From the NCBI GenBank assembly GCA_009809945.1, contig WTPW01000656.1, positions 88,416-152,415 on the forward strand: a stretch of DNA of 64,000 bases, in the 5' to 3' direction. Source of the DNA: Gigaspora margarita (lineage: Eukaryota; Glomeromycota; Glomeromycetes; Diversisporales; Gigasporaceae). The position numbers and the translations under genes are program-made. The notes below the pieces were generated by a model. That model searched no databases. It was not told where the DNA came from and was given only the letters and a program-made list of their open reading frames with translations. Shown one piece after another: positions 43,832 to 55,850 of the stretch (position 1 is the first letter of the stretch; every line of letters begins with the position of its first letter).

Positions 43832-44942
43832 CCACAAATGAACGGGCAAATGATAATTCTAATATTGATGATGATGTAAAAAAATTATTAGTTGAAGAAG
43901 AGTATACATTATCTTGGATTCCTTTCAAAGAACTTGATGCTTCCAAAAAAATAGGACAAGGTGGATTTGCAACAGTATTTTTTGCTAGGTGGGCTGATTA
44001 CAAAACAAACTTGCTGAGAGATGTTGCATTTAAATTGCTACATGGATCGAGATCTTGTGATGAAGGATTTATACAAGAGGTAATTTTAATTTATGATTAT
44101 TATTTTTTCATAATATTTACTAATTAAATATATAATTTTGCTTAATATTAAAGTTAAAGGCATACTGTAATATTGGATCTAAACATCCATCATTTTTAAA
44201 GTGTTATGGAATATCAAAAGATGGATCTTCTGAAGATTATATTCTTGTCTTGGAATATGCAGCAATGGGATCCTAACGTCAAAATCTTTACTCTGTGTCA
44301 CAAATGAATTGGAAGGATAAATTAACTTTATTACATTGTATTACTTCTGATCTTCAAATGATTCATTCTCAAGGACTTATTCATCTAGATTTGCATAGTG
44401 GTAATATTCTACAAGACAATTTACATAGTGCTTACGTTGCAGACTTGGGACTTTCAATAACAACCAATAGAACATTAAATGCGGAAAGACGTGGAGTTTA
44501 TGGTATTTTGCCATATATAGCACCAGAAGTTTTAGATGGAGAACAATATNCAANAGCATCAGATATTTATTCATTTGGAATAATTATGTGGGAAATTTTA
44601 TATGGAAAATCCGTAAGTTATAATCAAGAATTTGGAACACAGCTTCAATTCCAAATATGTCGAGAAAATTTACGACCAAAAATTATAGAGGACACACCAC
44701 AATGCTATATAAATTTAATGAAAAAATGTTGGGAAAGAGATCCGATAAAACGTCCATCAGCACAAAAGCTCATTGAAATTCTTACAGAATGGCAAAATGA
44801 CAAAAATGGTTTATTGGAATTGACTAAATCAGAAGAAATATTAAAAAACCAAAGTATTCATATGCAATCATACTCTGATGGTTCTGATGGTTCTGATGGT
44901 AGTTATAAAAGCAAATTTATCGAATTTACTACGTCCTTTTAA
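43832..44942 (+). pseudogene. Protein kinase domain (tyrosine-kinase-like), probably inactive
   Basis: Exon 43832-44079: linker TNERANDNSNIDDDVKK, then the glycine-rich loop KIGQGGFATVFFARW and VAFKLLHGS with the ATP lysine. Intron 44080-44153. Exon 44154-44942: LKAYCNIGSKHPSFLKCYG, YILVLEYAAMGS, then TAA (44274-44276) where the sister copy has TTG; LIHLDLHSGNIL, ADLGLSITT, GILPYIAPEVL, SDIYSFGIIMWEILYGK, WERDPIKRPSAQKLIEIL and a serine/glycine-rich tail. The domain would phosphorylate proteins. HRD is HLD here, keeping the catalytic aspartate; DFG is DLG. The internal stop and the broken Sel1 array argue for a pseudogene unless the reads are wrong. Two ambiguous bases lie at 44550 and 44554. 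Confidence 0.85.
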
Positions 44943-46090
44943 CAAGGTAATTTATATTTATGATATAAAATATATAAATTTTACTCTTTATTAATTATAA
45001 TTTATTAACAGACAGTGATTTGAATAATTTGAATTTTGAAAATTTACAAATAATGAATTGAATAAAATTTAAATAAAAAAAAAATTGCAGAAACAAGGTA
45101 AATAAATATTTTATGCGATAAAATTTTACTATATTTTGAAGCCATAGTTTTTATCTAATAATATTTTTAGCAAACAAAATTTTAATTTATATGTTCTTGA
45201 AATTGTTAATATATAAAAAAAATTATATTTAAATTGGATATTGTTATAAGTAAACATTTTTATTTCTAAAAATTTAATTATGATTTGATTTGATTTTGTT
45301 TGTTTTATTATTGTCTATTTATATAATGAAACGACTTTTCTGGCGTAGAAAATAAAGAACTCAAATCATGAACAAGATTGAGAAATTTTTCAATATGTTA
45401 CGATTAATCATATCAATATACCGCAATTTAAAATTATAAATTATCAAGTTAGACCCACGACGAAAATATTTAATTCGAGTTTGACTGGTTGTTATTTTTT
45501 TGATTTAAAAAATTATCTAACACTAATGTATGATAAAAATTGATGTACATTGCGTAGGTTCATAATCTCAAAGATTCTTAAGAACCTGAATGATATCAAA
45601 AATTTATTTCCCTTATTTGGTTTATTACTATTAAATATTCGGAAAGCCAATTGATACATTAATACATTTATACATTAGCTAATGTAACAACAGGTAGAAC
45701 TATAAACATTTTCTAAATCTATTATGATAGCAAGCCGTTACTAAATATTACTTTTTCTAGTAGTTTTTAAAATGTTTTCATATACAAAACTTATGGTGTA
45801 CTGTGCAATTATGATTTATAATCGTTTTTTTTTTAACGTCTCTATTTTCTTCGCAAATGACGATTGATTAATAATCCTATAGGAAATATTTGTAAAGGTT
45901 GCATATCACACCAAAGGTTTTGGAAGAATAAGTGTAAAAAAGGGGTAACCTTAATTCTTGAACATTTAATTTTAATAGTAAAACTTTGATTAATAATACT
46001 GTATCTCGTGATCTAGAGATCGTATTTTTTTTCATTGTTTTGTTGATTTTTAAGATTCATCAGATATTGTCTCTGTGACTGATTTAAATA
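44943..46090. repeat. Segmental duplication, right flank of copy 2
   Basis: Colinear with 35714-38460 minus that copy's insertions: GAAACAAGGTAAATAAAT, GGCGTAGAAAATAAAGAACT, TTAGCTAATGTAACAACAGG, TCATCAGATATTGTCTCTG. No coding signal. Confidence 0.7.
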
Positions 46091-47883
46091 TATAATAAAA
46101 CATAGACTCATCTTAATAATAAAAAAATAAAACTTGTTTTATTTTTAATTTACAACTGTAATTTTATTATGTAATTTTAATTTAAGATTCAATAAATCTT
46201 GAATATTTATATGCAATGTATGAAATTGGTTTTAAACAAAAACCTTGATGCAATTTTCCTATTGTTAAAACTTTATCATCAAAATTGTATTTGTAAATTC
46301 TAGTAATCGAAAAACCTAATATGCAAATTTTAATACAATGAATGATAATAATAATAATCGTTGTTTCAAATTCTAAATTACCAGATTTATTTGAAATTAT
46401 TGTATTATAACAGTTATTACACCAGGTAAATTTGTTATATTAAAATCTACTACAATTTATTTTACATACTAATATATGGGTATTGTTATATATTTACTTA
46501 ATTATTATAGGTTTAACCAATAGCAATAATGATAACAAAAATGAAATATAAAAATCACTTAATATATGAAAGTAAAATAATCAATACGATTTAAGTAAGT
46601 AAATAATTTAAATAGGTATTATTTTTTACAATATTTAGGAAATTAGCAAAGATAAAGAAAATTATGAAATTATTTCTACTTTTCAGAAAATTAAATACAG
46701 TACAAAAAAAAGAACACAATAGAGAATTAATTCGTGAAGTTATATAAAAAATCGAATATTAAAAGAAAAGTCTCTTTTGAAGTTTGAGATTATGTCAAGG
46801 TTCCAGTTCCAAACATTGATCGATTTAACATTGTAAAAGAAATTGCCTTTCTAAGCGCTTTACTTGTAGTAAAAGTAACTTAAAAGTGTAGCAGTAAGTA
46901 TCATAGTGGAAACAATGTGTTCTACCAAAATAAATAAGAGTAAAATATTTCATATACTGAGTTTTTAGCTTTATATTTACATATGCATAACAATAGATAG
47001 CAATCATTTGTATTACATAAATTCATCTCTATTATTATTTTTATAAATGTAATAAGTTATTCTGTTCAAATTGTTTAACTTGACTTAGTTAAATTAACTT
47101 GACCGAGACATATTAATAAATTTACATGAATTCAAATTTGACTAGAGTGACCAGGTTATGTTTAACTTAACTGAAAAACTAACATGACCTGTAACGGAAA
47201 TACTCTATTGATTTAATGTAATTGGATCAGGAAATGGAAAAGCATTAGCAGATACACTTTCCAAGAACACCTCATTATTAAAATAACTGTAAATTAATAT
47301 TGTTATAATCTGTTTTCTTAGCAGCATTGAATTTTAGAAAAACTCACGGAATTATCAAATGAACGAAAGATTTTTAATGATTTGGAATTGAAATTCTGAT
47401 ATTTACAACAGATTTTGATCATTGGTTGTTTGATGGAACTTATAGGCTTCATCACTGAGCTAGATTTGTCTTTGTCAACCCATTTTTAAAAATGATGAAG
47501 TAATAAAAGTGACGAAATTGGTAAAAGGTGACAAAACTTATGAAGGATGATTATGATAATCAAAGATATAAAACTAATAAAAGATTATTATATTATAAAA
47601 TTAAATAACATTTATTTAATTAATTGTCCAAAAGCACAGCGAAGGACACTTTATTACTCCAAACTATGCACTGTTCATTGGCAATACCTAATAAAATTCC
47701 TAGATTAGATTATTTGACATATTCAAAAAAAATAAAAAGATAATTTTGACAAACTTGAAATCTTTATAATCACTCTACTAAATAGCAAAATTAATACACT
47801 TTTGAAAATTATAATACTTTTATACAATTGTCTTTTGCTACCATTTTGTAGAGTCAAATAATACGTATTTATCTTTTTGCAAC
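46091..47883. other. AT-rich stretch without a recognisable gene
   Basis: Short frames only. Around 47085-47190 there are repeated TTAACTTGAC and GTCAAGTT-like words, again a palindromic-word array, without visible ends. At 47627-47665 a GTCCAAAAGCACAGCGAAGG stretch recalls 37563. Confidence 0.4.
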
Positions 47884-49182
47884 CTATTTTTTTAAGATAT
47901 CTTCATATTCGAAATTATTTTTTGGTTTTTGCATCCATTCAATAGCTTTTTCCTTATTTTGAGGAGTTTCAATACCATCTTGATAACATAGTCCAACTAT
48001 AAATTGGGCTTTTGAATTTCCACCCTTGGCAGATTTTAGATACCATTCAAATGCCTTGCTTTTGCCTTTTGAAATGAATATGCCATTTTTATAGTAGGTT
48101 CCACAAAATAATTGTCCTTTAGAATTTCCATTTTCTGCAGATTTTAAATACCATTTAAATGATTTATTTTCATTCTTAAGAATGCCTCTACTGTAATTAT
48201 AGCAAATACCCACAAGGAATTGCACATCAGAATCACCAGATTTGGCAGATTTCAAAAACTATCCAAAAGCCTTCTTCTCATCTTTACAAACATATTTGCC
48301 CTCATTATAGTGAATTCCAACATTTAGTTGTCCTTTCTTGTTTCCGGCATTAGCAGATTTCAAATATCATTCAAAAGCCACTTTGTCATCTTTAGAAATG
48401 CTCACACCATATTGATAACATAGACTGACAAAAAATTGACCATCAGAATCATCACGTTCAGCAGCTTTCAATAAATTCATAAATGCCTTCTTTTCATCTT
48501 TTGAAATACCTAAACCATTTCGATAACAAAGTCCAACACATATTTATGCACTAGAATAACCACATTTGGCAGATTTTATAAACCATTTAAAAGTTTTTTT
48601 TTTATTTTTTAAAATGCCTCTATCAAGTAAATTACATTTTTCAATCAAGCATATTCCTTCCGGATTTCCAGATTCAGCGGATTCTGAAAAGTAATCAAAA
48701 GCTTTTTTTACATCTTTAGGAATACTATTACCATTAAGATAACAAATCCCAACATTTTGTTTTTCCCAAAAATCACCACCTTCAGCAGATTTTTTATACC
48801 ATTCAAATGTTTCTTTTCATCTATAGAAACACCCATACCTTGATTATAACATCTACCAAGTTTTATTTGACCATGAGGATTTCCATTTTCAGAAGATATT
48901 AAATACATTCGAACGTTTTCTTTTCATCTTTAGAAGTTCCTTCACATTCTTCATAACAAGCACCAACAAGAGCTTGTGCCATAGAATTTTCATTTTCAGC
49001 TGATTTTAAATAAAATTTAAATGCTTTTTCATATATTTCAGAACGCTTTCACCAGTGCTATACCATGTTGCTATTATAAATATTAAACTAGAATAGTCCC
49101 CACATAAAGCATTGGCTAAAAGTTGTTGAAAGTCTACTTGAAATGCTATTTTCTTCAAAGAAATATCAAAAGTAGAGGACAT
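47884..49182 (-). pseudogene. Sel1-repeat pseudogene
   Basis: Minus strand. ATG at 49182 gives MSSTFDISLKKIAFQVDFQQ, then a succession of Sel1-like units. Examples are AQALVGACYEECEGTSKDEK and NPHGQIKLGRCYNQGMGVS; the last 123 codons (48255-47884) stay open with VQFLVGICYNYSRGILKNEN and AFEWYLKSAKGGNSKAQF. About ten units in all. Units are far more diverged than those at 42415-43691, and several frameshifts and stops interrupt the upstream two thirds. No kinase domain lies at either end. The product would have been a solenoid adaptor protein. Confidence 0.75.
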
Positions 49183-49816
49183 GTCAGTACATAATGTAAA
49201 TCAAAAAAAAAACATCAATCATAAGAATTATCAAATTGTATCATCAGATCTTTTTATGCACAAAAATCAAAAAGTATTGCACGCATGATTCGATTTTGGA
49301 TAATCCGGTCTAATATACCGGGCTAATACTTTATTGATTTTGCAAATGTAGACATGATTTATGCATAATTGAAACTGAAACGGTATGCTCCCAGAAATGG
49401 CAACCGAGATTGCGCCAGGCATCACCGTAAACAGTTGATTCTGTGATATATGACATTGGCCGTTGGTCTGCCGCCTGCATAATGCAAGCCAGCTGTTAAT
49501 GTGAAACGTGACCAACAGAATTTGGCCGTTATGAAAATGTCAGGATTCCAAAGAGGTGGTTTCTGACATTTTCGTATGTATACCTGCCTGTTACGGCAAT
49601 GTGACCTCTATTTCTTTCTTTTTTTTCTTTTATTATTATTTATTATTATTATTTTTTATTTTTCTTTTGACGAGCGATCAGATTCCAAAATTATTTATCG
49701 ATCGCTCAGTCAGAGTATACTTTTGTTAACATTGCTGCCACTGTAGCTGGGTGGGTTCGAATGTATCTATGGAACGCCTCTGATGACTATCTGCTGATTT
49801 TTTGAATTAGTGACAA

Positions 49817-50350
49817 TTATACTCCTCGCAAGACCAATTCTGTGATGCCCCCAGCACGAAAACTATGCCCCGCTATATTTGTGCCAGGTAGAAGCATTTT
49901 GAGATTGCCTATGAACCAATGTTTCATAGTGGCACTACCATTGGGTTTGAGAAACAATACATTATGGCCTGGGGCATAGAATGATTCGGTCCTCCGGATG
50001 GTGTATGTTTTGAGTGCAGAACTGGGCACAAGTCATCATTCGTTGAATGGATGATTAGATTGGGGCATTCGGTTGTCTTGTGGATTTTGGATCTGGGCAA
50101 TTGGATGGTCACAAATGTATTCTTACCTGCCTTGTCGAATCGTAAAGATTTTACAATTGGAACTTGTGACATATTCTGCTGAGATTGGGTAGAAGTTCGC
50201 CTAGACGGGCTAAACCATAGAATGCAACCATTGCTATGGTCCGGAACAATAGGTCGTCTAATCTGGTAATATCAAGGTTCTTCTGTATATGGCGCAGTTG
50301 TTCTCTTGTGATATGCTCTTTTTGTTATATGGGTGTAAACGTGTGATTTC
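49817..50350 (-). mobile_element. DIRS-like element: tyrosine recombinase part
   Basis: Contains the HSFRAGG box (histidine-x-x-arginine type) and an upstream conserved stretch FDKAGKNTFVTIQLPRSK. In DIRS elements this enzyme integrates a circular DNA copy. Fossil. Confidence 0.7.
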
Positions 50351-50741
50351 CTTCTATTGTTTTTAACATTTGCTTTATTAGGGGATCGTAACGTGTCTTT
50401 TTCCACTCCATGTGATTCATAATATGATAATGGCTAAGTGCAGATAAATATGATACTATAGTCTGGAATAACACTCTTGTATGCAAATATGTTATGAATT
50501 TCATTAGGTTTTCTCTTGAAACTGGCCATATTGAACCATCTTCGTTAAGCTATTGATTCATTACTGCTAGCTTCTGGAACTCCTTAGAGATTGCATTGTA
50601 CGTTTTGTGTACTAATAGGTTTGTGCGCAAAATCTCTGCTACTTGTATATCTAATGTCGTATTATGAGCAGATGTCTTATACTGATTCAGTTACTACCAG
50701 AATCCTGTATCCTCGTGTTATATTCGTCTTCGCATCTTGCT

Positions 50742-51301
50742 CTATTGAATTAGGGACAGAATGATAGATATCAGATTAGTAAAGTTGTTTGGGATAATCA
50801 GTTGAAGATAGCAAGCATATGGATGCCTCACCACATATTCTCTGTGACCATTCTGAGATAATAAATCAGCCTCTTTGTTCACTTTCCTTGCTATATACTC
50901 AAGTTTGATAGAGAAATTGTCCCGAATTTGAGCCATATACATTTCTGTGATTATGCTGTTGATTTTGGGTTCTTGCAAGTTCTTGCATAGAATACTTCTG
51001 TATTGGACTGATTATCTGTCCACATAATAAGATGCTTCTTAGTTAAAAATAGGGAAAAGGTAAGGATTGCCACTAGACTTGTGAGTAATTCGCACATTTG
51101 GATGCTGTGGTCTGCAGTATTCATTTGCCTAAACCAGTTAAATGTTATAAAGTATATGTCATATGTTGCTCCCCCACCCATATTGGATGCATCAGTGAAT
51201 AACTTTTGTGTTTCTGGTTGGAGCCATACTCTGTCCTCCTTAAAGTATACTCCTAACCATTCAGAAAGAATTTTTAACCACCATGCTATGTCTGTCTTCA
51301 T
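50742..51301 (-). mobile_element. DIRS-like element: RNase H part
   Basis: TDASNMGGGATYDI, then a MCELLTSLVAILTF helix, then IMWTDNQSNTEVF and VNKEADLLSQNGHREY follow the order of DIRS/Ty3-type RNase H. Fossil. Confidence 0.75.
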
Positions 51302-51463
51302 TGGGCCTGTTATATTTATATGATATTTATGAGTTCTGGTACCCTCTATTGCTTTGATAAATTATTGTACAAATAGCCTCCCTTGAAGGATCACTTGGCA
51401 GATCCACATCAACGACCCTACTAGTGATTGCAATTCTCCTTTGTAACACCACTTCTTCCCATT

Positions 51464-52491
51464 TCATTCTGTTAACATTTTCAAGATTTTGGTTTTTTTC
51501 GCCTCTGAAATCAAAGCAGATAATCTGACTGTGTTGATTTGTATACCTAAGAATGTAAGTTTAGTACAGGGGCCCTCTAGGTTCGATTGCTTGTACAGTA
51601 TGTTTAAAATATTAAGAATCTGAAGAAACTGATTTAATTCTTGATTTGCACTTCTTTGTGATGCAATTAGGAAATCATCTATGTAATAGATAATCAACTT
51701 TATTCCCTGTTGAACTGCAATCCATGTGATCATGTCTGTGAAGTGGCATAATATACCACCTGATGCTCTGTTTCTGAATGCTAGCACTTTGTCAAAGTAC
51801 AGCTTGCCTTTATATTGGACTCCTTGCAAAACCTGTTCGACTGGGTGACAGGTAATATGCGATAGGCACCTTGAATATCAATTTTAGATAATAATCATTC
51901 TTTACTATATTGCATTATCCACCCAATAGCATAGTTCAGGTTTTTGTATTTTGTTGCAAATTTGATTATATCAATCCCATCATTTATACTAGCACTGAAA
52001 GGTACTGATAAGTGTGATATTACATGATATATCTTTGGGTTGTATCTTTCTTTTCAACCAAACCACATGGATTAATTTGAAATTTCTAGCATGGTGGGTT
52101 TGATGCTAAAATGGGCCACTTATGTGCCTATCTTAAGTTCTTTATTAATATAATTTGTAAATGCAGATAGTTCTATATCAATCGATTTTAAATTTTTCTG
52201 TATTGTGCCTGCACATTTACCTGAAAAATTAAACCTAAACCCTTCCTTCAGTCCATTTTTTAGGTACTAAACAAATTTACAATTCAGGTAGCTTTGTGTT
52301 AGATATTTGAATGCCTGTTTATTAATAGGTATAGTTACGCTAAAAATTGTGGGTTCTAATTGCACTATAATAACAGTCTCTTTTTGGAATAAGGGATTGC
52401 ACTTGGGTGGTATTGCTTCAATTGTTTGAATAACTGATTTGAGATAAGGCTCTGTATTTGCTATTATCCTTCTAGAAGCTTTAAATTGCAC
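51464..52491 (-). mobile_element. DIRS-like element: reverse transcriptase part
   Basis: The polymerase box KLIIYYIDDFLIASQRS (YIDD) and the thumb-side KLTFLGIQINT are clear. Upstream RT boxes toward 52491 are weaker. Fossil. Confidence 0.8.
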
Positions 52492-52639
52492 TGGGTGCCT
52501 AGTATACTTGTTTCAGACCTGCCTTATAACTATTATCAAGTGTGAAATTTGCATTAGTATAATATATAAATTAGACATATGGCTATGAGTATATAATATT
52601 CTTTATTATATATTATTTTTTTTTGTTATTTGTACATAG

Positions 52640-53170
52640 TACAATATAATAATGGTGCATATATAACCATATTCCTCTTTTTTTTTACCTTTTTTTTTAT
52701 TGCGTGCCATTCCATGATCTTGATTCTTGTCTTTACGGTTCTTCTTTTTGCTGGCTATTTTTCATTGGCTATATGTTTATTTTTGAAACTTCTCTGGAAA
52801 CAGTTTTTCTCACTATGGCCTAATTTCTTGCATACTATGCATGCATGGGCTCTACCACAGGTTTTATTTTCTGAACAGGTTTTCTTGTTCCAGTTTATAC
52901 ATATTTCTTTTTTATCATACCACAAGATATCTGCCCAGTTCGATCATTGCTATCATACCTTGGCTTTTTTGCAGTAGTTGCATCAAAATTTTTCCCTTCT
53001 GCTTCAATATCATGTTCCACTAGTGTCAAATCTCAGTTTATATCTAGTGCGATTCTTTGATCTTTGTCATATGCTAGTACTGCTAAGAACTTATACTTGA
53101 TGCAGAGCTCATTTATGTGATCTCTGTATATGTTTAGTTCTTGCTCATGATTTTTGTATAAGATGAGTAC
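52640..53170 (-). mobile_element. DIRS-like element: gag zinc-knuckle part
   Basis: On the minus strand CIVCKKLGHSEKNC gives the spacing CX2CX4HX4C of a nucleocapsid zinc knuckle. The opposite-strand frame here is hydrophobic by accident. Fossil. Confidence 0.65.
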
Positions 53171-53181
53171 TGCGTCCATAT

Positions 53182-53400
53182 TAGTGTTTTGAACCATCAA
53201 CTGAAAGTTCAACTAGGGCTAATCCGAGTAGACTTACAGGTATTCCCAGCCAATCGCTGATATTTGTTTACATTGGGTGAAATAGGATGTGTCAATCCTA
53301 TTTTACCTGATGTAAACAAACATTAGTGATGGCTGGGAATACCCGTAAGTCTACTCGGATCAGCCCCAGTTGAACTTTCAGTTGACGGTTCAAAACACTA
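53182..53400. mobile_element. 219-bp hAT-type MITE, TSD GTCCATAT
   Basis: Ends TAGTGTTTTGAACC and GGTTCAAAACACTA. GTCCATAT lies at 53174-53181 and 53401-53408. Nearly the whole element is one hairpin (arms of about 100 bp, including AATCCGAGTAGACTTACAGG). It is inserted in the DIRS-like element, so it is younger. Confidence 0.9.
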
Positions 53401-53808
53401 GTCCATATATGACTTAAAGGCTAGCAGCTATTCAGATATGTTTTGAAACATATTATTTTGAGAGCACTTCTTTATTAATATAATTTTATTCTCAGATGTT
53501 TGTAGAACTATATTCTCATCCATGTACTTCACATTGTTCACCATATTTTTGTATGTGAATTCTTGCAAATTAATAAATGAACTGAATACTAACACTTTCC
53601 ATACTCTGTTAGTTAAGAGTAGAGTATAATAATATTGTTTTTACTATGAAACTTATTGTTATGATCTTCAGTAATACAAAATATCCAATATAATATGTTA
53701 TCAAATATTCTAGATTTTTTATTTACTATCAAAAACTGGTTTTAAACTTGTTATATTTGTCGTAAAAAAAAATTTTCTGTTGCAACTATCGCTAACTTTT
53801 TGACATAT

Positions 53809-54585
53809 ATTTTTTTTTTTTTTTTTTTTTAACCCTAGTCGTATTGCTAGGGGCGCTGAGTGGCACTTCTTTATTATGACCTTTTTGTTATTAATTTTTA
53901 CATTTTTATTTTTTATACATTTTTGTAATAATCTACATATATGTATCTATTTACTATTATCTACTGCGGCTAACCGGTACTAAGCCATCCTATTTTGGTT
54001 TTATTGTCCCAACTGGTTTCAACCAGTTGGCCTATTTTACTATCGAGAATTTTGACTATAGTTCTTGCATACCTATTTCGGGGTATCCGGCGATATCTTC
54101 CTTAGCGCCCGACCCAATTCAATTCTTCCAGAACTTTTTCATCCCCGAGGTCACTTGCTTACCCCGTTAGAGCAGACTACTCCATGTTCTATCCAATCCG
54201 TCTTGAGCTGGTCATTCCTCTAACTTCAGCTTCTGACCTCGTCCGATTCATCCAGAATTTTTTCATCCCCAAGGCGGACAGCGGTACACCTCGTTAGAGC
54301 AGATTACTCCATATTCCATCTGATTCGTATTTGGAACGGTCACCTTCTGTTTTTGAATAAGATCTGTTTTCTATTTCCAAATAGGGGATACAACTGTACA
54401 ACTATAAAGAACACAACTTGCTGTGGCTGAGCTGTCCAAACGTGGTCCTAGCATCCTAATTCAAGTCGTCCTTCACATGATCGTGTGTAGTTATTTTGCC
54501 GTTCATAAGACTTGAACTGGTGACCTTACGCTTGAAACAGTTAATGTCCTGGGAGCACAACCACTATGCTATCGGCCCGCAGGAC
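53809..54585 (-). mobile_element. tRNA-headed SINE-like retroposon with TSD
   Basis: The direct repeat TTTGACATAT lies at 53799-53808 and 54586-54595. On the minus strand the 5' end reads GGGCCGATAGCATAGTGGTT (a good pol III box A) and, about 45 bases on, CCAGTTCAAGTCTTATG (box B); the 3' end is a long A-run (T-run 53811-53830). The middle contains a tandem pair of about 120 bp (TTCATCCCCGAGG and TTCATCCCCAAGG, each followed by CGTTAGAGCAGA). At 780 bp it is long for a SINE. It is likely transcribed from its internal promoter if alive. Confidence 0.8.
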
Positions 54586-55850
54586 TTTGACATATTTTTT
54601 TAAAAAATTAAATATAAAATATTAATTTTTTTGCTTCAAAATGAATATTCTGACATTAAAAATACCATAAATGTAATTTTTTTATAATATAAATAAAGTG
54701 CATTTTATTTAACAATAGTAGCAAGTTTTTGTATGCTGTGCTACATAATACGACAATTTACTATTATTAAAAATGATTGATATATACTTTACTCTTAAGC
54801 TTGGCTTCTGCGAAAGCATTTTGACTAACTTCTGGCCTTTAGTCCAATTCATTACCTACTATATGCGAATGCGTTCTGTTTTTATTGCTTTAGGGATGTT
54901 CATCCCTTAAACTGCTGGTAATTGCTTAAATACAGTATAATCGATGCTGGAAACTTTCTTGTAGTGATTTTGTATTTAATCGATCTGTTACTTTTTGTTT
55001 ATTATTGCCTTGTATATCTGAGCTTGCCTTTATTATCAAACTGTTGATTATTGAAGTCAAAGAACAATTACCTTTGATTTGGCCCAAGCTTCCTTTTATG
55101 TTTGGAGTCTGCTCATGTTTTTGATTCTGGTGCTATGATTGCTATGGTTGTTGTGCACTTATTGTTTGTTTACTATTGAATGAGTTGCTAGTACTAACTT
55201 TATTGCCACTGCATTTGTTTTATCTAACTGTTCAAGCCTTCTGTTAATCATCTCCATATACTGTACATTCTATTCTTTTTGCACTTCAAACTGCTGGTCC
55301 ATGTATTGCTTTACTGTTTGTATCATCGAAGCTGCAGTTGATTGAATCATCATGTCTAGATATGCTTTCATTTGTAGGTCGATCATGGTTGCTAGTCTTT
55401 GTGTATCATGCATTTGGTTGCCAGATGTCTCTAATACACCTACTGTTTCTTCTGATGCTGTGCTTCTATCTGTTGTTTATGTTTTACAGTTTGCTTTTGC
55501 TTCTTGCTCATTGCGATTATTTTCTTTTTTCACAATGGAATTAACTACTCTAGTGTATTTGTTAGCTCCTTTTCTTACTTGTACTAGCTTTACCTTGTTT
55601 TGATCCTGCAAATTCCATATTAGCTATTTTTGAAAATTGATTCTTACATCATACTCACCTGTCTTCGAATCTCTATTTGGAATCTCATAATGATCTCCAC
55701 ATGTTTCTTCACCTTAGTTCCACCCAGCTCATGCTCCTGCCTCTTACCTGTGCCATGTGATGCGATTTCTGCTTTATTATCTTTTCGATCAGCTAACTTA
55801 TATACATTGTATGTATGCAACATGAATGAAAATTTTGTCCAATCAAATTT

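Larger units (their letters stand above)
49260..55837 (-). mobile_element. DIRS-like tyrosine-recombinase retrotransposon (fossil)
   Basis: Parts in order on the minus strand: gag-like region with a zinc knuckle, reverse transcriptase, RNase H, tyrosine recombinase. That order and the recombinase in place of an integrase define the DIRS group. The element is broken by many changes and by two later insertions (53182-53400 and 53809-54585); a third retroposon (55851-56536) sits in its gag end. Terminal repeats were not resolved, so both limits are approximate. It looks moderately old. Confidence 0.7.

Noticed and set aside
52630-52977. Plus-strand hydrophobic frame of 115 codons
   Set aside because: The opposite strand carries a zinc knuckle of the DIRS-like element; hydrophobicity follows from lysine-rich codons read backwards.
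54496-54585. A genuine tRNA gene on the minus strand
   Set aside because: Box A and B fit, but the arms do not form a proper acceptor stem and the sequence runs into a retroposon with an A-tail and target duplication.
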